A program made the translations under genes and the position numbers. DNA of 64,000 nucleotides from JBBDLF01 sp040879025. Lineage in GTDB: Bacteria > Pseudomonadota > Gammaproteobacteria > Pseudomonadales > Pseudohongiellaceae. The stretch lies in the NCBI GenBank assembly GCA_040879025.1, contig JBBDLF010000036.1, forward strand, positions 1 through 64,000. The letters are read 5' to 3'. The stretch's first letter is position 1. Every line of letters begins with the position of its first letter. The notes beneath the pieces were generated by a model that saw nothing but the letters and a program-made list of their open reading frames with translations, did no database searches and was not told where the DNA came from. Below, piece by piece: positions 63,337 through 64,000 of the stretch.

Positions 63337-64000
63337 TCAGGGCGTTTCGCTGCTTGAGGTTGGGGCGTAAACCGCGACATTGGCGAACCCTTCGTCGAGT
63401 AGGTGTGCGGCATGCAGTCGACTCATCATTCCCTTTTCGCAATACAGCAGATAATGCGTCTTGGGGTTCAGTTCGCCGAATCGTGTGCGCAACTGATAGA
63501 AAGGGATTTTCATCACCGCCGCATGCAGGTCGGAAGACAGCGGTCTTCGCTCTTCCTCGTCAGGGTGGCGGATATCGACAATAATGTCTCCTGACGCCGC
63601 GCGGTCCACCACGGGAATGTCCACTGCCCCGGTGGTGCGATCGTTCATGACCTCGGAAACAAGCTGATACCGTGAATTTTTCATCGCCCGGTCAAGAACG
63701 GTAAAATCGAAGAACGTTTCCTGGCGCTCAATTTTTTCCTTGCGCGCCCGTGTTGTGGGTTTTACGGAAATCACACCGCAGTATTCGGGAATATTTTTGG
63801 AAAATTCCTCGGTACCAATACGGCGGGCCAAATCGATTATGTCCTGTTTGTCGGTGGTAACAAGCGGGCGCAGTACCAGTTTTGAAGTCACGCTGTCGAT
63901 CACCGCCAGATTCGCCAAAGTCTGGCTGGAAACCTGTGCGACGCTCTCTCCCGTCACCAGGGCCTGTATGTGCAGCTTGTCGGCAACGCTCTGCGCTGCA
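63337..64000 (-). CDS. thiI: tRNA 4-thiouridine synthase ThiI (C-terminal part)
   Basis: The frame is open to the window edge, so the N-terminal THUMP part lies outside. The visible 221 residues contain the end of the adenylation domain (ALVTGESVAQVSSQTLANL), the Cys in IPEYCGVISVKP that pairs with the rhodanese Cys, and a C-terminal rhodanese domain (DIIVDIRHPDEEERRPL) with its active Cys in LLYCEKGMMSRLHA. It makes 4-thiouridine in tRNA and, through the rhodanese domain, supplies sulfur for thiamine. Confidence 0.94.
   Translation of the reverse strand, partial: AAQSVADKLHIQALVTGESVAQVSSQTLANLAVIDSVTSKLVLRPLVTTDKQDIIDLARRIGTEEFSKNIPEYCGVISVKPTTRARKEKIERQETFFDFTVLDRAMKNSRYQLVSEVMNDRTTGAVDIPVVDRAASGDIIVDIRHPDEEERRPLSSDLHAAVMKIPFYQLRTRFGELNPKTHYLLYCEKGMMSRLHAAHLLDEGFANVAVYAPTSSSETP

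Overview
The window is chromosomal DNA of a GC-rich gammaproteobacterium. From memory, the backbone gene order (yggX, mutY, asmA, hisBHAF, ctpA, envC, gpmI, rhodanese, secB, trmL, ntrC, ntrB, thiI) resembles Pseudomonas and relatives. The genus cannot be fixed from sequence alone. A run of 100 N at 40890-40989 shows that this is a draft scaffold.

Layout. 2-3259: 3' part of a CheR-type methyltransferase / PAS / histidine kinase / receiver fusion. 3350-3730: DUF427 protein. 3907-11305 (minus): complete minor-pilin operon fimU-pilV-pilW-pilX-pilY1-pilY2-pilE of a twitching-type IV pilus. 12090-13217: membrane-anchored AraC-family regulator with a terminator-like hairpin in its leader. 13260-17538 (minus): RND efflux pump and its membrane-fusion protein. 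17539-21960: accessory island bordered by tRNA-Phe, holding an intact Fic protein, an intact vapBC pair, and fragments of fic, hipA, an IS91-type transposase (two pieces on opposite strands) and a PemK/MazF toxin. 21960-34642: conserved housekeeping block (iron/DNA repair, AsmA, tRNA-Gly, histidine synthesis, envelope proteases, glycolysis, SecB, TrmL).

35067-59894: a complete MSHA-type pilus locus. Assembly genes come first (mshI, a PilN-like gene, mshJ, mshK, mshL, mshM, mshN, mshE, mshG, mshF). The structural genes follow (major pilin, mshC, mshD, mshO, mshP), then a 9.8-kb mshQ-like gene for a protein of about 3,260 residues. The whole locus lies between trmL and ntrC in the otherwise familiar backbone. 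mshL is frameshifted by a 10-bp tandem duplication. The major pilin has a 10-bp tandem repeat over its ribosome binding site and a strong terminator after it. 59879-62447 (minus): ntrC and ntrB. 62640-63320: dense repeat cluster with a MITE-like hairpin. 63337-64000 (minus): 3' part of thiI.

Two surface-pilus systems therefore share the window, one of twitching type and one of MSHA type whose motor ATPase has a c-di-GMP-binding-type N-terminus. Points worth a second look are the giant MshQ, the slippage-prone repeats in the msh locus, the phased repeat array in front of fic, the 51-bp perfect palindrome with a Fur-box-like centre between gpmI and the rhodanese gene, and the toxin/transposon debris next to tRNA-Phe.
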